Shown: piece after piece, positions 20,352-31,835 of the stretch
Layout of the letters: every line of letters begins with the position of its first letter
Numbering within the stretch: position 1 is the first letter of the stretch
Assembly: GCF_028372415.1 (NCBI RefSeq)
Contig: NC_092875.1
Coordinates: 57,028,919-57,092,918, forward strand
From: Notamacropus eugenii
Taxonomy: Eukaryota; Chordata; Mammalia; Diprotodontia; Macropodidae
Length of the DNA: 64,000 bases
Direction of reading: 5' to 3'
The notes under the pieces: model-generated
Told to the model about the DNA's origin: nothing
Databases searched by the model: none
What the model saw: only the letters and a program-made list of their open reading frames with translations
Program-made: the position numbers and the translations under genes

Positions 20352-20472
20352 CAGGGGTGAGGAACCTGCAGCCTCGAGGCCACATGTGGCCCTCTAGGTC
20401 CTCAAGTGTGGCCCTTTGACTGAATCCAACCTTCACAGAACAAATCCCCTTAATTAATTTGTTCCTGAAAAC
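20352..20472. mobile_element. hAT-like MITE, half copy
   Basis: Begins CAGGGGTGAGGAACCTG and continues through GTGGCCCTCTAGGTCCTC and ccctttgactgaatcc, the same arm as in the element at 7594-7761, then a small palindrome around CCCCTTAATTAATTTGTTC. The opposite arm is missing. Confidence 0.7.
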
Positions 20473-20479
20473 TTAACCC

Positions 20480-20700
20480 TTTAAGGTTTACCAAGAACTT
20501 AAAATATATGACCACAGTTGAACCTCACCATGACCCTGTGAGGAAGGGGCTACTGAATACTTTCTACAGATGTAGAAACAGACTGGGAGAGGGCAGAGGC
20601 TTTGGCCACCGCTCTCTAGTGTCTAAGGCAAAATTTGAATGTAGCTCTTCCTGATTCCAAGTATTTCACTCCATCCACTACACTACCTAGCTGCCTTTAG
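20480..20700 (-). repeat. CORE-SINE, antisense
   Basis: ccttgtgag-type core (accctgtgaggaagggg), aaatttgaatgtagctcttcctgattcc, ccactacactacctagctgcc. Confidence 0.65.
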
Positions 20701-20739
20701 CACATTGAGCTTCACAACATGTATACTCCAATTAATGTG

Positions 20740-20966
20740 CAGCTGGGTAACGCAGTGGATAGAGCACCTGGAGTCCAGAAGACCTGAATTCAAATCTAAC
20801 CTCAGACACTTAGGAGCTGTGTGAGCCTGGGCAAGTCACTTAGCCCTGTTTGTCTCAATTCCTCATATGCAAAATGAGTTGGAGAAGGAAATGGCAAACC
20901 AGTCCAGTATCTCTGCCAAGAAAACCTCACATAGGGTCTGTTTGAGTCAGACATGACTGAACAACA
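20740..20966 (+). repeat. Marsupial tRNA-type SINE (WSINE-like)
   Basis: Sense copy: cagctgggtaacgcagtggatagagcacc, gacctgaattcaaatctaacctcagacac, ggcaagtcacttagcc, gagaaggaaatggcaaaccagtcc, tgagtcagacatgactgaacaac. Confidence 0.8.
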
Positions 20967-21072
20967 ATTAGTGTGTGAGTTCCCTGAGATCAAGGAATAT
21001 CTTTCTTTTTCCATTTGGATCCCTAGAATCTAGCACAACACAATCTGTACATATTAATTTTTCCCCCTCACT

Positions 21073-21440
21073 GAGGGATATGTGGTAGATGACATGTCAG
21101 ACCTGGGCTCAGGAAGACAGCAGTTTAAATCTGACCTCAGATACTTACTAACTGTTTGAGTCTGGGTAAGTCACTTAACTTCTAATTCAGTTTCCTTATC
21201 TGTAAAGTGGGGATAATAACAGCACTTTCCTTCCAGAGTGGATGTTGACTTCAAATGAGATAATATTTGCAAAGTACTTTTGTAAATCTTAAAAGTGCTC
21301 CATAAGTGCTGGTAATTATTAGTATTATTCATTCATAGTAGGCTGATTGTCCCCACTTTACAGATGAAAAACTGTGGCTCAGATAGGGTAAGAGGCTTGC
21401 TTGAGGCCACATTGCTGGTAAAGGGCAGAGTTGTATGAAG
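21073..21440 (+). repeat. SINE copy plus fragment
   Basis: 21073-21325 sense (cctgggctcaggaagacagcagtttaaatctgacc to gtgctccataagtgc); 21340-21440 is a second, antisense remnant (TTTACAGATGAAAAACTG). Confidence 0.6.
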
Positions 21441-21464
21441 GTGGGATGGGGAAGAGATTCATAT

Positions 21465-21563
21465 ATTTTTTCCCACTTAACAGTATTTTATTTTTTCCTA
21501 TTACATGTAAAGATAGTTTTCAACATTCACTTTTAAAAGATTTTGAGTTTCAAATCTTTTTCT

Positions 21564-21628
<65 letters not shown>

Positions 21629-21870
21629 TCTCCTCTCTCCTCCCCAAGACAGCAAGAAATCTGATATAAGCTCCACATGTACAATCATATCAAACATTTC
21701 CACATTAGTCATGTTGTGAGAGAAGACTCAGAACAAAATGAAAAAGCCGTGAGAAAGAAAAGAAGAGAGAAGATCATATGCTTCCATCAGCTTTCAGACT
21801 CCATAGCAGGATGTGAATAGCATGTTCCATCATGAGTCTTTTAGAATTGTGGAAGAGATCCATATAATGA
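21465..21870 (-). repeat. L1 3' region, antisense, with (CT)n expansion
   Basis: aagacagcaagaaatctgatataagctccacatgtac and tccacattagtcatgttgtgag belong to a marsupial L1 3' region; a closely similar text is at 43200-43345. A pure CT run fills about 21566-21627. Confidence 0.6.
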
Positions 21871-22780
21871 AGCTCTAAACTTGGTGCTTGGCCCCAGGGA
21901 GCTCGCAGTTTATATGGCAAGTACATTGTGGACTTCATGGGACAGGGGCTGTATCTTATACTTACTTCTCCATATCTCTCACATAGCCTAGCATAAAACC
22001 TCTAACAATCAATATTGGATAATGGTTCTATTAATTGGTGGCCAACCAACCTAAACAGTTGCCACATTGGAGAATATGCTAAGGGTCATGGAAAGAAGAA
22101 TGGTAGGTGGTCTTTTGCCAGTGAGAGTTAGCCATGAGAAGAGGTATGAAGGACGTGCATTCCAGGAATAGGGACAGCTAGAGGAAAGGCACAAAGATTG
22201 ACATTGTTAAAGCTAGCAAGAAGGCCAGTTTGGGTGGACTATGGGATGCAGGGAGGAGAGTAATGTATATTAAGGCAAGTAAGGTAGATTGGAGTCAAAT
22301 TATGAAGGACTTTAAATGCCAGAAGGATTTAGATTTGATTCTAGAGTCAGTCAGGAACCACTGGAATTTACTGAGTAGGGAGGTGATAGAGTAAGAGTTA
22401 TGCTTTAGGAAATTCACTTTGGTATCCTGGGAGAAGGATGGAGCCTAGGTAAATGATGAGGAGAGACTTGAGGCAGGGAGCCCAAATTAGGAGGCAATTG
22501 TAATTGTTTAGGCAAGAAGTGACGGAGACCCAGACTGTGGTGGTAGCTATGTGAGTAGAGAGAAGGGAATGGAGGAGAGTGTGATAGAGAGAGAAAAATG
22601 ACAAGATTTGGCAACTGATATGATTTATGGGATGAGGGAGAATAGACTGGGAAACTAGGTAGTTGGGAGTATGGGTGTAGAGTCTTTAACAGGAAATGGA
22701 AATGTTTGCAAGAAGAATGTGTTTGGGGGGAGGGGAAGATAATGAGTTCAGCTTTGGACATGCTGAATTTAATATGGAGG
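21870..22780. repeat. Old mammalian dispersed repeat (L2-type, family uncertain)
   Basis: The order gaaggccagtttgggtgg, tatgaaggactttaaatgcc, aggaaccactgg, gggaggtgatagagtaag, aggaggcaattgtaatt, ttcagctttggacatgctgaattt is a known mammalian repeat text that recurs here at 24330-24760, 34930-35115, 37095-37240 and 39050-40150. I recall it as L2-associated but cannot confirm. Confidence 0.5.
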
Positions 22781-23010
22781 TACAGTGACTAAAGTATCAG
22801 TCCTGGAGTCTGGAAGACGAGTTCAAACCTGGCCTCAGACACTCACTACCTATGGGACCCTGGGAAATTAACCCTTTTTACCTCAGTTTCCTCATCATAA
22901 AATGAGCTGGAGAAAGAAATGGCAGACCACCCCAGTATCTTTGCCACGAAAACTTCCAAATGGGATCATGAAGAGACAGAAACGACTTAAAAATAACTGA
23001 GCAATAACAA
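22780..23010 (+). repeat. Marsupial tRNA-type SINE (WSINE-like)
   Basis: Sense copy from gtacagtgactaaagtatc to agagacagaaacgacttaaaaataactgagcaa, closely parallel to the one at 20740. Confidence 0.75.
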
Positions 23011-23860
23011 TGAGACATGCATGTCAGACCATGTGGTGGCCAATGGGAAATGTAGAACTGGTACTCAGGAGAGAGACGATAACCGGATATATGTATATGT
23101 GGCACCCTCTAGTGGCACTCCTCTTGAGGGGCATTCAAATCATGCATATAGATGTCCCCTCACCCAGGCTTGGCGTGCCAGCAGATTTTCTCTGCCTGTC
23201 TATAGAGGAGTGTGTAGAAACTTGAGCATGGCAGAGATTTCCTCTGCCTGCTCCTGGCTATGTATGATTCATCCCTGAGTTGGGTAGCCCCATTGGTTGC
23301 TGAGCTAAAAGAACTGATGACACAGGGTGCCACACCCAGCAAGCAGGAGATGAGGCAGCTTCTGGCTGGCCAGAAAACACATTGTGACTTCAATCAAGAG
23401 GTGAGAGAAGGAATGGTCCTTCTCTACCCCAACATAATGGCACCTGCTCCCTACAGAGAGTATGGACTCAACTAACCAAGCTTGTCCTGGAGACCTCTGA
23501 CAACATCCATTTGATCTACCATGCTTACAAAGCAGAAGCAAGACCAGGCTTGCTACAAGGAAAGTGTTGGCATCAGAGATGGAGATCTCCAGAAAAGATC
23601 TGGCTTAGATCCCACTTGGCTTCGGGACAGACAATGGCAACAAAGGTGAAATGGATAATAAGCAGTCAAGCAAACACTTTGTTCCAATGAGGTTGAAATA
23701 TTAGGCTCCTGAATGATTGTACTGTTAATTACTAGATTCTCTTCTAATCACTCAATTATTCTTTATTGCTTAGCATTCCCTTTTCTGTGTGGGAATAAAC
23801 CATCTGTTCTATATCTGATTCATATTTGTACCTTGGTTACCTTTTCCCTCCTTTTTTCTC
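23010..23860. other. Unassigned intergenic sequence
   Basis: About 850 bp of non-SINE sequence of higher GC than its surroundings on the left, ending in an AT-rich part with aataaaccatctgttct near 23800 that resembles a polyadenylation signal. Short open frames on both strands (up to 85 codons) show no recognisable protein. It could be a decayed mobile element; I cannot place it. Confidence 0.4.
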
Positions 23861-23865
23861 CTTTC

Positions 23866-24070
23866 CTGGTTCAGTGGAAAGGGAGATGATCTTGGAGTCA
23901 GGAAGATTCATCTCCCATCAAATCCCACCTCTGACATCAACTGACCATGTACCCCAGGGCAAGTTGCTCCATTCAACTCTCTAAGGCTTAAAACTGAAAA
24001 GCAGGTGCTAATCTGCTATAGTAAAAGGATTTCCTGACTAGGAGTTTCTTAGACTAATTAAATCAAAGAT
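23866..24070 (+). repeat. SINE, old, tRNA-headed
   Basis: ggttcagtggaaagggagatg head, cttggagtcaggaagattc, ccccagggcaagttgctcc. Confidence 0.55.
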
Positions 24071-24088
24071 GGAGGAATAAATCATTGG

Positions 24089-24336
24089 TCAGGCATCATG
24101 GCCCAAGCTGCTTGTAATTCCAGTTACTAAGGAGGCTGATAGATGTCTTTAGTGACTTCTGAGTTGTAGTTGGCTCAGCATCGATAATGGGAGCCCTGGG
24201 GAGCCTCAGGGAGGGACAATTTGGCCCCAGTGGGAAATAAAGCAGGTCAACACCCCCATACTGATCAGTCATGAGATCAGGCCCATGAGTATCCCCTGTA
24301 CTTCTAGTCTTGTTGAGATAGAGAAACCTGGTCCTC
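24089..24336 (+). pseudogene. 7SL (signal recognition particle) RNA pseudogene
   Basis: Runs colinear with 7SL RNA from end to end. The left Alu-like domain is seen in cttgtaattccagttactaaggaggctga (7SL: CCTGTAGTCCCAGCTACTCGGGAGGCTGA), the S domain in ctcagcatcgataatggg and gcctcagggaggg, then AAAGCAGGTCAACACCCCC, CTGATCAGTCATGAGATCA and tacttctagtcttgttgagataga at the 3' side. About 248 bases against about 300 for the RNA, so there is some internal loss, and many substitutions disrupt the stems. Probably a retrocopy; no promoter context supports transcription. Old by its divergence. Confidence 0.87.
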
Positions 24337-24780
24337 ACCCCACTCCCCAATTTGGTAACTTTGGAGAGACATTTCAAAGGACTCATGAGATCAGAAGCCA
24401 GGTTACAAGGCCTTAGGATGAGAGTAAGAAGAAAGAAAATGGAGGTAACAAATGTAAACAGCTATTTCTTGCAGTCTGGTTGGGAAAGGGAGTTTTGACT
24501 TAAAACAACTGGGAAAAATGGTAAAGTCTAATGAAGGCTTTGTTTTGATTTGGTTTTTTAAGGGAGAAATTTGGACATATCTGTAGGCAGCAGGGAAGGA
24601 GATAATAAAGACTAAAGATTAGAGGAAGGGTGGGTGACTGGGGTGATTGTGGAGGCAATGGAGTAAAATAAGAAAATAGAATCAAGAGCCCATGTCAAGG
24701 GAACAGTTGACCTTAGTGAGGAGAAGAGCTACTTTATGAGAGGTCAGAGACATGGGAACATTGGAAAGGTTATTGAGAGG
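24337..24780. repeat. Old mammalian dispersed repeat (same family as 21870-22780)
   Basis: gagatcagaagccaggttacaagg and tttaagggagaaatttggac are in the usual order for this family. Confidence 0.45.
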
Positions 24781-25180
24781 AACAGATCATAGAATCACCA
24801 GATCATAAAATCTGAGAGTTGGAAAGGACCTCGCTGGTCCCCCTGAGACACAAAAGGAGTCTTCACTATAATATACCTGACAAGTGACCATGCAGTCTCT
24901 GGGCAAAGACCTCCAAGGAGGGGGAGCCCCCCCACACACACCCCTCTTGAAGTAGCTCATGCCATTTTGGGACAGATCTCACTTCTATTCCATTTTTCTT
25001 GACATCAAGTTTCAACTGATTCCTTGGCACCTTCTACACAGCATAAACTTACCAGGTCTTCCATCTGATCCTTATAAGACATGGACTCCAGTCCTTTTTC
25101 CCTACTGGACACTTTCCACTTTATCAGCGTCCTTTAGGCATCCAGAATTGAACCAGAATTACTGTAGGTAAAGTCTGATG
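24780..25180 (-). repeat. CR1/L3 LINE fragment
   Basis: Antisense order: atagaatcaccagatcataaaatctgagagttggaaaggacctc, gacctccaaggagggggagcc, gtccttt.ggcatccagaattgaacc. Confidence 0.65.
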
Positions 25181-25254
25181 AGGACAGAGGACAATAATGG
25201 GCAGCCCAAGATGGTGCTAGATGTTGGTCTCTTCTCTTTGATGCGCTCTTCTCT

Positions 25255-26060
25255 CTAGGTTTTTCAGAACACCACCCTCGCTGGCTCTCCTCCTACCATT
25301 CCCTCTCTGTCTCTTTTGCTGGACCACCATCCAAGTCATGCCATTCCCACTGTAGGTATCCCACAGTGTTCTGTCCTAGACTCTCTTCACGCTCCATACT
25401 AGGTGATTTCATCTGCTTCCATGTATTTGACATATCTATGCTAGTGATTCTCAAATCTGCTTGTCCTGCTTTCAATTCTCTCCTCCAATTTCATATTTCT
25501 AACTGCCTTTCAGACGTCTTGTTCTGGAGGACCAGGAGACATCTTAAACCCCACATGTCTAAAACTGAACTCATTATCTTTCCCCCTAAACCCTCCCTAC
25601 CCTTATCTTCCCTGTTACTGTCAAAGGCAGCACCATCCTCCCAGTTTCTCAGGTTGACAACCTAGATCCCAGTCCTGACTCCTCTCTATCTCTCACCCCC
25701 AATCCCCCCATATCCAGTTTGTTGCCAGGGTCTGTTGATTTCACCTTTGTACCATCTTTCAAATAGGCCCCCTTTCCAGGACCTCATCACCTCATGCCTG
25801 GACTACTGAAACAGCATACTAGTGGATCTGCCTGCCTCAAGTCTCTCCCCATGCAGCCATACTCCAACAGGCATCAAAGTGATTTTTCCTAAAGCATAGG
25901 CTCGGAACACATCACCCCCTACTCAATAAACTCCACTGGGCTCCCTATTACCCTTAAGGATCAAATACACAATCTTGTGTGGCATTAGAAGCCCTTCACA
26001 GCCTACCCCTACACACACCTATTAGGCAACACTGATCTAGTGACACAGGTCTCTTTGCTA
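25255..26060 (+). repeat. L2 LINE, 3' part of ORF2
   Basis: Sense coding remnant: ctaaaactgaactcattatctttcccc, ccatatccagtttgttgcc, catgcctggactactg, cctaaagcataggctcggaacacatcacccc, ctccactgggctccctattacc. These follow the L2 reverse-transcriptase C-terminal region. Many stops; long dead. Confidence 0.75.
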
Positions 26061-26565
26061 TCCTTCCAACAATACTCAATAAATATTTATTAAGCCCCTC
26101 CTATGTTCCAGGCACTGGGCTAACCGCTAGGGATACAAATAAGAAAAAGAAAGAGAACCCCAGCCCTCAAGACTCTTGTTGTCTAATGAGGGAAGGCAAT
26201 ACATTAAAGAAAGCTGAAAAGGCACCAGAGGGTACCCAGGTGATGGTGAGGGTGAGAGGAGATGATATTACATGTCCAAATAAAGCAAAGCAGCTGCTAG
26301 AAAAGTTGGTTGGAGACTGTGAGCCCTTTATAAAGGGAGAGCTCAAAGTCTGGGAGGAGTTTTTTTTGCTCCACTCTCCAGCCCTCCAATCAGAAGGGAG
26401 AGGCAAGTGAGGGCATGAGCCAAAGTTGCAGTAATCTCTGGGATGATGAGATTTCTAGTGGCGAGCTTCTCCTGGAGGAAATATGATGTTCCAGAGATGG
26501 GAAACCACGTAGAGAGCAATGGGCTGGAAATGAAGGGACTGACACTTTGTCTCTCGGCTCCAGAC
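26060..26565. repeat. Insert within L2: old repeat block and unassigned sequence
   Basis: 26080-26180 is the agcccctcctatgttccaggcactgggctaaccgctagggatacaaat block; 26180-26565 (ending near the resumed L2) resembles the same old repeat family with ctccctgggatgatgag-like text, uncertain. Confidence 0.4.
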
Positions 26566-26880
26566 GGTTTCTCTGGCTGTCCCTCATACCTGGAATGCTC
26601 TATCTCATCTCCACCTACACTTCTTCTGTAGTTCCATCTTCTATAGAAAGCCCCTCCTAAGCCCTCTTCATTCTACTGCCTTCTCTCTTTTCATTATTTC
26701 CTATTTATCCTGTATGTAACTTGTTTGTATATATTCACTTGTCATCTCCCCCATTAGATTGTAAACTCCTTGGAGAAATGGGCTGTCTTTTGCTTTTTAA
26801 TTTTTTGTATCCCTGTTATTTAGTACAGTGCCTGACTCGTTGTTGGCATTTAATGAATGCTTTTTGACTGACTGCTATCG
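26565..26880 (+). repeat. L2 LINE 3' end
   Basis: ttctctggctgtccctcatacctggaatgctc, tagattgtaaactccttggag, tagtacagtgcctgactcg, aatgaatgctttttgactgactg. It continues the L2 at 25255-26060 after the insert. Confidence 0.75.
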
Positions 26881-27430
26881 CATTGCTGACTCAGCTAGCT
26901 CTAACAGCCCACTCAATCCCCAGGTCTTTTTTTCAGATAAACTGTGATCTAATCATGCCTCCTCATATCATACTTGTGAAGTTTGTGTTATTGTTTTGTT
27001 TAACCCAAGTGCAACTGCATCTCTTATATATCTTATTAGATTCAGCCTCAGGCTCTTGCCTGTCAAGATCCTTTTAGACCTGACTCTCTCATTCAGTGTG
27101 TTAGATATCTCTCCCAGTTTTGAATCATTAGCCAATTTGATGAGTATACTACCTGTGCCTTTTATGTAAGTCAATGATAAAATATTAAACAACATAGATC
27201 CCTGGGGTATTCCACTGGAGACCTCCTACCATGTTGACCCTGAAGAATTAACAACTTCTCTTTGAGAGTGGCCATCCTACCAGTTCTGGGCCTAATTATA
27301 TTTCTGACTGAGCTATATCTCTCCATCTTTTCTGCAAATACATTATGAGATACTTTATCAAAAGCTTTGATGAAAATCTAGGTAAACTGTGTCTATTATA
27401 GCATCCCCCTCATTTCCTGGCTTAGTCATC
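26880..27430 (-). repeat. CR1/L3 LINE, reverse-transcriptase region
   Basis: Antisense coding remnant: caggtctttttttcagataaactg, agattcagcctcaggctcttgcctgtcaagatcc, attcagtgtgttagatatctctcccag, agatccctggggtattccactggagacc, gctttgatgaaaatctaggtaaactg. These follow the CR1/L3 ORF2 text in order. Broken by stops in all frames. Confidence 0.75.
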
Positions 27431-28090
27431 CAAAGGGCAGGCAAAGCAACCTAGCTGAAGCAGCAAGGCAGCCTGAGAGATAAACATGTGCCAGGCAAGT
27501 TAAATCACCACCATCACCACCACCTTGACCGTCATTTTACCACTGGAGACAGCCCAGGATATGAACCCAAAGAGCTTTAGGACAGACAGATCCCAACCCA
27601 AACTATCAGATATGCCTGCAGCCCAGCCCCTAGCACCATCAGTGAGGGAAAAAATAATTCTAGCACTTAGCACAGTGCATGGCACATAGTACGCACTTAC
27701 TAAATATTGATTGACCGGCTAGGGAGAAGAGGCCCACCCTTATTTTAACCCTACACAATAACTGTGACCAACCATCACTAATAGCCAGAATGGCACAGAA
27801 GCCCTGAGAATGGTAGCGCCCTGTCCCCCTGAAAAACTGGACCTGCCTCTAGACCACTATTCAAAACTCTCATTGAGAGAAGCAGCTCCCGTGGAAAAGT
27901 GACCAACTATTGCCTTCACAGAGCAGGCAAGTCAATCATCCTGAAATAACAGGAGACCCTGAAGAAGACATAGGAGGCAGCAGGTGCCAGGGAAGTCAAA
28001 CCACCACTGCCACCTTAGCTACTCACCAGACAAAGAAAGTCCAGGACTCTGAGCCCAAGAGTCTTAGGAATCGTAATGCTTACACCTATG
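27430..28090. other. Intergenic with a diverged internal duplicate
   Basis: Two related stretches, about 27475-27580 and 27975-28075 (gtgccaggcaagttaaatcaccacc / gtgccagggaagtcaaaccaccac; acccaaagagctttagg / cccaagagtcttagg). An L2-like end piece lies at 27655-27715. No gene recognised. Confidence 0.45.
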
Positions 28091-28092
<2 letters not shown>

Positions 28093-28124
<32 letters not shown>

Positions 28125-28470
28125 TGTGTCTGTGTCTGTGTCTGTGTATGTGTGCGTATGTGTGTGTGTGCGTATGTGTGTCTGTATGAGAGAGAGAGAC
28201 TAAGAGACAGAAACAGAGGCAGAAACAGAGAGACAGAGTGGCAGAGATAGAAAGCATGAAAGATACTCAGAGAGAGCACGAGAGAGTTGGAGAGAGAAAG
28301 AGGAGCAAGAGAAGGAAAGGAGGGAGGGGGGAGAGAAGGAGACAGACAGAGAGACAAAGATAGAAAGTAGGAGAGACACTCAGAAAGAGCATGAGAGAGA
28401 TGGAGAGAGGGGAAGGGAGGAAAGAAAGAGGGAGAGAGATGGAGGGGATAAGAGAGGGTGGGAGAGAGAG
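28093..28470. repeat. (TG)n microsatellite passing into GA-rich tract
   Basis: TG with TGTC and TGTA variants at about 28093-28190, then degenerate GAGA/GGAG to about 28470. Open frames across it are low-complexity artefacts. Confidence 0.9.
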
Positions 28471-29500
28471 ACTTTCTACCCACTCCACCCCCCACCCCCA
28501 AATGGTTCTTCTGTCTTGGGACCTCAGACTTTTCTCCTTTTACCAAGTGATCTCACCTGGCAGCCTCTGTGGGTCTATTATATCATTCTTAGGAAGACAA
28601 GCAGCTTCTTCCTCTCCAAATCATCTAGCTTTCTCTTCTTCAGGAAGAGTCTCCAATCCATTTTTAAGTTCTATCAGCATAGCTGCCTTTTCCTTCCTTT
28701 TCTCCTCTGCATCACCCTCTTCCATTCTTGATAATCCTTTCACTATACCACCAAGATTTGAAGTTTCATGTCTTTTTCCTTTAGGAATATTGTATCCTCC
28801 CCAACAACCTGGGCATTCTTTGGGACTCTTCTCCTTCTCCTCCAGGAGGAAGATCAGCCTATAGTTAGAAAGTTATGGAAGAAATGACATCTACAATCAT
28901 TGCACAGTTTCCTCTAATCTCCGTAGCGGTTGAGATTTCTAGTCTTGTTTTTGAAAAGTATTTGTGAGTGTTTGTTTACAACTCAATCATAAGCACCAGG
29001 TAAAACTTTTACAGCCAATTATCCCTTCCTAATAACTTGACAGCACTGCTGAAATTCTTTTTCTTGGTCCCACCACCTCCATGGACATAGACACACCCAC
29101 CTCCCCTTCAGTCTCAAACTCCTCTCCGGTCTGTGGCATTGTCTGCCTACCAATCTCCTCCATCAATTTGCTTCATGCTCTCTTGTCCTACTTTTCTTAT
29201 TTCATTTGCCTTGTCTTGCCAACTACCTTCTCCTTCCCCTTCTTGTATCTACTTCTTCTGGTTCTCCTCTCACATCCTCCTTAATCTTTTTTATATCATC
29301 CTTAACTTGAACCTTCTTATTTTTAAACCCAAAATTAGAATCCAGGGTTACTTTGTACACAAACAAGTTGTCTGGTTTCTCAACAGCTTTGTATGGATTG
29401 GTTTTTCATTAGTCTGCTAGCAAAGTTTCTCAACAGAACTTTTGTCTCTGTACAGTAGAAGGGAGCATGTGCCGTCACTGTTTTCTCCTTCAGGTGGGAG
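28470..29500. other. Intergenic, unassigned
   Basis: About 1 kb without recognised repeats or genes. Minus-strand reading around 28530-28850 has short Lys/Glu-rich stretches split by stops that could be the trace of an old retrocopy; no identity can be given. Confidence 0.35.
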
Positions 29501-29725
29501 TTGTACTGGTCACATTTCTATCATTTCCATCCCTCTGAGATTATACCCAGTTTATCCTGTCTATATCTTATTTGTGTGTATTTGTTTGAATGTTGTCTCC
29601 CCTAAAAGACTAAGCTCCTGGAGGGCAGGGACTATCTTTTGCCTTTCTTTGTGCTCTCAGAGATTACCACAGTGACCCACAGTAAAGGCTTAATAAATGC
29701 TTGTTGTCTGACTAATTGACTGATT
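29500..29725 (+). repeat. L2 LINE 3' end
   Basis: actaagctcctggagggcagggactatcttttgcc, then taaaggcttaataaatgcttgttg. Confidence 0.7.
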
Positions 29726-29947
29726 CTGAGACTCCAAATCACAAATCACACTTTTTTTAAGTGTAATTCTTATTCAAGAATGAGCAAATATGAAAGAAAT
29801 GCCTGGGGCATTTCTGGTAGAATTGTACAGGCTAGTGCTAGAAAGGCCATATCTTGACACCATACCCCCTCCCCCAGCTTTTGGTTCTAGTCTCAGGGTT
29901 CCTACCACTAACAAAAAGGTATAATCCAAACACTCAGGCTAAGGAAG

Positions 29948-30205
29948 AGGGAGTAGCTAGGTGGTGCAGTGGACGGAGTACTGGGCCTGGAGTCAGAAAG
30001 CCCTGCGTTCAAATCCATTTCCATCTAGCTGTGTGAACCTAGGCAAGTCACTTAATTTCTGTTTGCTTCAGTTTCTTCAACTGTAAAATGGGGTGATAAC
30101 AGCACCTACCTCTCAGGATTATTATGAGTATTAAATGAGATAATATATGTAAAGTACCTAGCACAGTGCTTGGCACACAGTAGGGGCTATATAAATGTTT
30201 ATTCC
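29948..30205 (+). repeat. Complete marsupial tRNA-headed SINE
   Basis: gagtagctaggtggtgcagtggacgg head, ggcctggagtcagaaagccc, gcaagtcacttaatttc, AACTGTAAAATGGGGTGATAA, then ttattatgagtattaaatgagataatatatgtaaagtacctagcacagtgc to aatgtttatt. Confidence 0.85.
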
Positions 30206-30404
30206 TTCCCCCTTTTCCTGCAGATGAGATTAAGGGGCATCGTTCTAGACTTCTTGATATCTTTCAAACTAACATTTCCTTGGGTCACTTGCTCTTAAAG
30301 TCTCTTCCTGGTCAGAATCGATCCTAACAGCGAATCCATGCACTGAAAAATATTTCTACTATACTTTAGTAATTATGGATGCTTTTTGTTATGTCAGTCA
30401 TTGC

Positions 30405-30560
30405 ATCTTTAAGTGCTATGTTCCAGGCACTGTGTTAAACCCTGAGAATATAAACATAAGTAGAAAGAAAAACAATCCCTGTCCTCAAGGGATGACAATA
30501 CATAAAAGGAAGTGGAAAAGATGGGGGGAGCAGGAGAGGAGGGAAACAAAGGTATTTAGC
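30405..30560 (+). repeat. Old dispersed repeat block (L2-type)
   Basis: tgctatgttccaggcactgtgttaaacc and atccctgtcctcaaggg. Confidence 0.5.
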
Positions 30561-30599
30561 ATGAGGGTGTGGTAGAGAAAGTCTTGGATTCCTGGCTGA

Positions 30600-30990
30600 C
30601 CTAGGATCCCTCCTGTTGTCTAGTCTATGTAAATAATACTAAATAGTAACTGTTTCTCTTTTACCCGGGAACGCTGAGGGTCTTCCTCTCCCAGTTGGAC
30701 TTTTTTTTTTTTATTAAAGGGACCATTCCTTGAGTAACTACTTAAAGAAACCTATTTATTGAATGGGCATATCTCACTCTAAGTGAGAATGTGGTAAGAC
30801 CTTAGCCTAAAAGGGCCAGGGTCTCCCATTGCATCCTGGGCCATTTCCAGTCATCCTGATGAATATCTGGTCACTGGACCCAAATGGCTCAGGAGGAGAA
30901 AGTGAGGTTGGTGACACTGCACAGCCCTCCCTCACTCAAAGTCAAGAGAAAAGTCATGTCATCATCTTGACAAACACAATAACAATAACA
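30600..30990 (+). repeat. RTE-type LINE 3' end (copy 1)
   Basis: cattgaatgggc-type text (tttattgaatgggcatatctc), gcctaaaagggccagggtctccc, then tcatcctgatgaatatctggtcactgg and cagccctccctcactcaaa. The same ~390-bp text recurs at 38490-38905; its last half is also the tail of the SINE at 51257-51580. Confidence 0.65.
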
Positions 30991-31830
30991 ACAAACATCC
31001 CTCCTAAAAGGGAGGTTCTGGGAGGAGCCATCCAATTTAAAGAAGATGCTACAAAGGTAAAGGGCACTTCTAATATGTGAATTCCAGGGAGGGAGTGAAC
31101 TTCCAGGATGAAGATTTTTCTGGGTTATGGGGAGGACGCTTTTAGGATGGTAAAAGGAAGTTTGGAGCAATTCAGAGAGGAATGAGAGTCTGGCTTCTGG
31201 TTGGATATGCCTGCACATATTTGGTTAAACGAACAGTCACCGCTAACATGTAATGTTTAAAATTTAAATTAAATTTTCTCTTTTCGATAAACAGAAATCT
31301 ATTTTCTCTCTTTCCCACCTCACTGGAAAAAAAAGGAAAAAACAAATTCCTTGTAACAAATAAGCTAAATTCCTTCATTGACCCATGTTCCAAAAACGGG
31401 TCTCTGTCTCAGATTCACCCTGAATCCATTTCATTCTTTAATCTCTGCCAGAGATCAAAAGTCAATGTAAACAAGTTCCAAAGGCTTGCTAGTGCTTCTG
31501 TGCCCCAAATCTGCAGCATGAAGAGGCCCCAAATTTCTTTACACACACACACGCATGCACAAATGCCCATACACATGCACACACGCACACACACACACAT
31601 TTCACACTTCTTAGTGGTACCTACTGCAATCTCAGACCATTCACTTCCATTACATACTAGCACTGGGATCCTCTCTTGACCCATGTGTCAAAAGTCATCA
31701 TGTAGTGCTTTCAGGGCTAGAGAGGAATATGCTCTGGTGCTCCATTTATGGGACCAATCATAGTTCAGTGCTGCCCTCCATCAAATTTCCACCATTGTTT
31801 CAACAGTAAAGTGCCTTCAAGTCCTTTGTG
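30990..31830. other. Intergenic, unassigned
   Basis: Contains a CA-rich microsatellite at about 31541-31600. No gene or named repeat recognised. Confidence 0.5.
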
Positions 31831-31835
31831 GTTGT

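Noticed and set aside
23010-23860. Possible retroviral-type LTR
   Set aside because: Only an AATAAA-like site near the right end; no paired copy, no terminal repeat or internal region was found, so it is left as unassigned.
28064-28546. 160-codon minus-strand frame rich in Thr/His and Ser/Leu
   Set aside because: Translation of TG and GA simple repeats.
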